NCBI GenBank assembly: GCA_014490595.1
Contig: CP061031.1
Location: 992,001 to 1,056,000 of the forward strand
Source: Corynebacterium wankanglinii
GTDB taxonomy: Bacteria > Actinomycetota > Actinomycetes > Mycobacteriales > Mycobacteriaceae
Direction: 5' to 3'
DNA length: 64,000 nt
Numbering within the stretch: the stretch's first letter is position 1; each line of letters starts with the position of its first letter. The notes under the pieces were generated by a model. The model did not search any database, had not been told where the DNA came from, and saw nothing but the letters and a program-made list of their open reading frames with translations. Positions 61,344-64,000 of this stretch are shown in pieces. The position numbers were made by a program, and so were the translations under genes.

Positions 61344-61754
61344 TCAACACCCGCAATTACCCCCGTTCGTGCTCCAACGGTGGGAAGTCGTAGTCGCCTC
61401 CAAGCGGCCTGCGTCGGTCTTCGCGGCAACCTGCCGCGGCCACAGTGGCGCTTGGGTGGCGTATTCGACGCGCTGCACGAGCCACGTCGCCGGCCACTTC
61501 GAACCGGACAGCCATGTGCTCAGCGCCGAGTGCGACACACCGCACCTGTTCGCGAAGTCGCTTTGCGAGCTCGCCCAGCCGTTAGCAATGAACCGCTCAA
61601 TAGTCCTCGCCAGGTTGTCTCGCAGCGTCCATGCACGCGCATAGGCCTCCGGCAGGCCGGTGGGGTCAATGTCCGGCCAGTCGGGGAAAGCGTCTCTAGG
61701 TGCAAGTGGGAAAGCCACAGGGTCGACGCTACTGGCTCTGCGCTTGCGAAGCAC
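61344..61754 (-). CDS. HTH-type DNA-binding regulator
   Basis: A 136-residue protein. The segment SQSDFANRCGVSHSALSTWLSGSKWPATWLVQRVEYAT near residues 63-100 is a clear XRE/lambda-repressor-like helix-turn-helix. The start is a GTG at 61754. It is divergent from the recombinase operon with only 50 bases between the start codons, the usual arrangement for a regulator of a mobile element's recombination genes. Confidence 0.65.
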   Translation of the reverse strand: MLRKRRASSVDPVAFPLAPRDAFPDWPDIDPTGLPEAYARAWTLRDNLARTIERFIANGWASSQSDFANRCGVSHSALSTWLSGSKWPATWLVQRVEYATQAPLWPRQVAAKTDAGRLEATTTSHRWSTNGGNCGC

Positions 61755-61804
61755 TCCGGGGGTAGCACCTCGTCTGCCTCTCCGGTACAGGGTGGGAGGT
61801 CCAA

Positions 61805-62944
61805 GTGAAGCGAGAAGTATTCGAGCCCTTCGTGGCAGACGTTGTGAGGGAGCAACTGGATGCCCTCGTCCCGCACCCCGCTTCGGACTCCTTAGCGCCG
61901 TTCGTCACCGACGTCGTGACGGAAGCCATGCGCGGTAAAAGCGACGAGAAGATCACCGGCAAGGGCACACTCTCGACAGCGGGCGTGGCGAAAACGGTCA
62001 TTCAGGCAGCACACCGCACCTACCTCCAGGGTAGAGACCTCACGCCGGAAACCGTGTTCACCATGGACAACATCGAGGCTGTGGCTCCGAAGCGTGGCAA
62101 GGACGCTGGCGCGAAACGCCTGTCGCTCGTCAGGGCCGCGGAGATGTTCCTCGGCGAAAGCCTGGGTCCCAAGGCGCGCGAGGTGGAAAAGACTTACGAC
62201 AAGCCGTATCTGCCGAAAGACTTCCCGAAGATCAAGCACTGGGCGGTCTCACGGACAACCCAGTTTCAGCGCGAGCACGCCGAGGGGGTTTTGGCGCTCT
62301 GTCTCGGCGCGGGCTGTACCGGTGCTGCCGCGTCGTACCTCCGTGCGGAGGACGTCACCCGAGACGACAACGGAACGGTGTGGGTGAAGCGCTACGACAT
62401 GGTGCATGCCGTTCCGGTGTCGGCGGTGTTTTCGGACGTGGTGGAAGAACTCGCGGCCAGGAAAGCTCTGCACGAATACGTGCTTGGCCGCGGAGAAAAA
62501 CCGGTGTGGCACCAGGGTCTCAACGTTGGGCGGGACTTCCATGTTCTTCCGAGCCGACTCCGCGCGACGTGGGCCGTTGCGGTGTGCGCTGCGGTGCGAA
62601 GGGAGGTCGCCGTCAGTGCCATTGGCGTTGCCAACGTCGCCTTCTTCGAGCGTCACCTACGCACCAATTACGACCGCACGGACCCGCTAAGCGACCACGT
62701 CGAGGAGTTGACTGACCCGTTCACTGACTGGCCGGAACTGAGGGCGGGACAGCGGTGGCAACCGACCCCGTCACCCTCGGCGCCTGTCGCGAAAAAAACG
62801 GGTTCTGGGGACAAGGCCAAGCGCATGAATGCGACCGACGTACCTGTTCAGCAGCAAGAACAGTACCCCCGCTCGGGTGTAACTGACGAGCTGGCACGGA
62901 AACAACGTTCCATGTTTGAAGTTATCGACGGAGGCAAGAAATGA
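61805..62944 (+). CDS. Tyrosine-recombinase-like protein lacking catalytic residues
   Basis: A 379-residue protein. Its C-terminal half aligns by eye with the tyrosine recombinase that follows. LCLGAGCTGAAASYLRAEDV corresponds to the box I region LTLGAGLRSCEVAGLTASDV, with the catalytic Arg replaced by Thr. LPSRLRATWAVAV corresponds to box II, with its second Arg kept. FFERHL has His where the nucleophilic Tyr of an RYL motif would be. It is therefore probably a non-catalytic partner. It starts with GTG behind GGGAGG. The stop overlaps the next gene (ATGA), and that gene's ribosome site GGAGG lies inside its last codons. Confidence 0.65.
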   Translation: MKREVFEPFVADVVREQLDALVPHPASDSLAPFVTDVVTEAMRGKSDEKITGKGTLSTAGVAKTVIQAAHRTYLQGRDLTPETVFTMDNIEAVAPKRGKDAGAKRLSLVRAAEMFLGESLGPKAREVEKTYDKPYLPKDFPKIKHWAVSRTTQFQREHAEGVLALCLGAGCTGAAASYLRAEDVTRDDNGTVWVKRYDMVHAVPVSAVFSDVVEELAARKALHEYVLGRGEKPVWHQGLNVGRDFHVLPSRLRATWAVAVCAAVRREVAVSAIGVANVAFFERHLRTNYDRTDPLSDHVEELTDPFTDWPELRAGQRWQPTPSPSAPVAKKTGSGDKAKRMNATDVPVQQQEQYPRSGVTDELARKQRSMFEVIDGGKK

Positions 62945-64000
62945 GTGTCATGGCGTGCGGTTATGCGCCGCGTCGCATGCGTCGCAAGCGCTTCCATGGG
63001 CGCCGACTTGTCGCTGTAGCGACAGTATGGACCTTGACGACCTCACGGTGTCGACCCAGGCTTGTGTTCAATTCCACCACCACGGAACAAGACCAGGCGA
63101 CCACCACCTGCCTGGTCGGACAGGGCAAATTGAACATGAACACCACGAAACGCACCGACCCGTTCGAGGTCATTGCTGCCTATACACCCAAAGTTGTCAC
63201 TGAGGAGCGCTGGAGTGAACTCTCCGGTTTCGTCCGTGCCGCTGTCGGCAACACCGTCGAGGACACTTGGACCGCAGACCGGACCCGCAACGCTCTGCGA
63301 CTGGTGACAAAACTCTGCAACTTCGTCCTTCGCACTGGCCGCGACCTGTCGGTCGAGGCCGTCTTTACCGACGACATGGTGTCGGCCTTCTCGCACAACG
63401 AGCTGGCCTCCGACACCACCCACGTCCGCGGTTCCTCGCGCGCTGTGCTTCGCAAGGTCGGTCTCGCCAACAACCCGGACTTCGACGCACCGCGTCTTCG
63501 CCCCGAATACGGCTCCGACTCTGGCTCGGCTCCGTACACCGAGGGCGAGGTCACGGCACTGCGCGTCTGGGCGAACGGGGAGCGCACCGAGGAGCGTCGT
63601 CGGCAGGCGCACCTGCTCCTGGCACTCACACTCGGTGCTGGGCTTCGCTCCTGCGAGGTCGCGGGGCTGACGGCAAGCGACGTGTCCCAGGACAACCTGG
63701 GCCTCACGCTCGTGGCCTCCGGCTACCGGGGCGCAAGTGAGCGCGTCGTGCCCGTCGAACACGAGTGGGCAAACACCATTGCAGAGGCGGTCGAGCACGC
63801 TGCGGGCGAAGGCTCCTGGCTTTTTCGTCCCCGGCGCACGACGGCGGGTCACGGCACGGTCGCAACCTTTACCAAGCGCTCGTTCCACCCAACCGAAGCG
63901 GTAGACGTGGCGCGGGCCAGAACGACCTGGGTGGTCAACCAGATCCACAAGGGCGTGCCGGAGACCGCGGTGCTTCAGGCCGCAGGACTTCACGACTTAC
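62941..64000 (+). CDS. Tyrosine recombinase/integrase (3' end outside window)
   Basis: The frame is open from ATG 62941 to the window end (353 codons). ATG 62941 overlaps the previous stop and follows GGAGG by six bases. ATG 63136 is an in-frame alternative whose product starts MNTTKRTDPFEVIAAY, more like a natural domain start. Box I is GAGLRSCEVAGL with the catalytic Arg. The box II region VDVARARTTWVVNQIHKGVPETAVLQAAGLHDL carries the second Arg, although His of HxxR is Ala. The catalytic Tyr should lie just beyond the window. It should integrate, excise or resolve the surrounding element. Confidence 0.75.
   Translation, partial: MSVMACGYAPRRMRRKRFHGRRLVAVATVWTLTTSRCRPRLVFNSTTTEQDQATTTCLVGQGKLNMNTTKRTDPFEVIAAYTPKVVTEERWSELSGFVRAAVGNTVEDTWTADRTRNALRLVTKLCNFVLRTGRDLSVEAVFTDDMVSAFSHNELASDTTHVRGSSRAVLRKVGLANNPDFDAPRLRPEYGSDSGSAPYTEGEVTALRVWANGERTEERRRQAHLLLALTLGAGLRSCEVAGLTASDVSQDNLGLTLVASGYRGASERVVPVEHEWANTIAEAVEHAAGEGSWLFRPRRTTAGHGTVATFTKRSFHPTEAVDVARARTTWVVNQIHKGVPETAVLQAAGLHDL

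Noticed and set aside
1-64000. tRNA or rRNA genes
   Set aside because: I looked for TPsiC-arm-like sequences with acceptor-stem pairing and for rRNA signatures and found none I could support.

Overview
The window looks like a high-GC actinobacterium, almost certainly a Corynebacterium. The gene order DUF3117 / rRNA methyltransferase / glgA<>glgC / O-methyltransferase / sigE-cseE-tatB / mrp / odhA / ABC exporter is the one I recall from Corynebacterium and, in part, from Mycobacterium. odhA has the mycolic-type fused E2-E1 architecture. At least 14 genes have a TANNNT -10 box 6-9 nt before the start codon, the pattern of leaderless actinobacterial transcripts.

Layout. 1-21.3 kb is core chromosome: glycogen synthesis with a GH32-like protein that has lost its catalytic residues, envelope-stress sigma factor and anti-sigma, Tat export, Fe-S carrier, 2-oxoglutarate dehydrogenase, a fused ABC exporter and an esterase. 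21.4-26.4 kb holds an MFS transporter, a nucleoside hydrolase and a complete ECF-type uptake system (S, T and a double-ATPase A) behind a structured 5' leader. 26.4-29.8 kb is a lower-GC insertion: a PLD-type/SF2 helicase of DUF3427 architecture coupled by a 4-nt overlap to a NUDIX hydrolase, a plausible defence or repair cassette. 29.9-48.4 kb is core again: lactate dehydrogenase, an amino-acid permease behind a histidine-codon attenuator, DEAD-box helicase, secreted protease, secreted HNH protein, PutP, SNF2 helicase plus SWIM protein, SbcCD, MarR, PspC and a deacetylase lipoprotein.

48.7-64 kb is accessory. It opens with a scar where the 5' halves of divergent yceI and alcohol dehydrogenase genes are missing. 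Then come a CmtR/CadD metal-resistance pair, two families of short repeats, a transposase remnant, an orphan protein with a HEPN-like RNxxxH motif, an LATTG-anchored surface protein with a Thr/Pro stalk, a C5-methyltransferase/restriction-endonuclease pair, an HTH regulator, and two tandem tyrosine-recombinase-like genes. The first recombinase has lost catalytic positions and the second runs off the window.

The most interesting regulatory object is the attenuator at 32557-32733. A 35-codon leader peptide ends in three consecutive His codons, and mutually exclusive pause, antiterminator and terminator helices precede an AAT-family permease. This suggests that histidine supply controls amino-acid uptake.

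Caution: nine genes or remnants are each broken by a single-base gain or loss in a short homopolymer (near 21825, 24736, 32252, 41793, 43048, 45715, 50829, 52322 and 59217). So many identical lesions in 64 kb, several in normally conserved genes, point to sequencing or assembly error rather than biology. I mark these genes as frameshifted but expect most to be intact in the organism.
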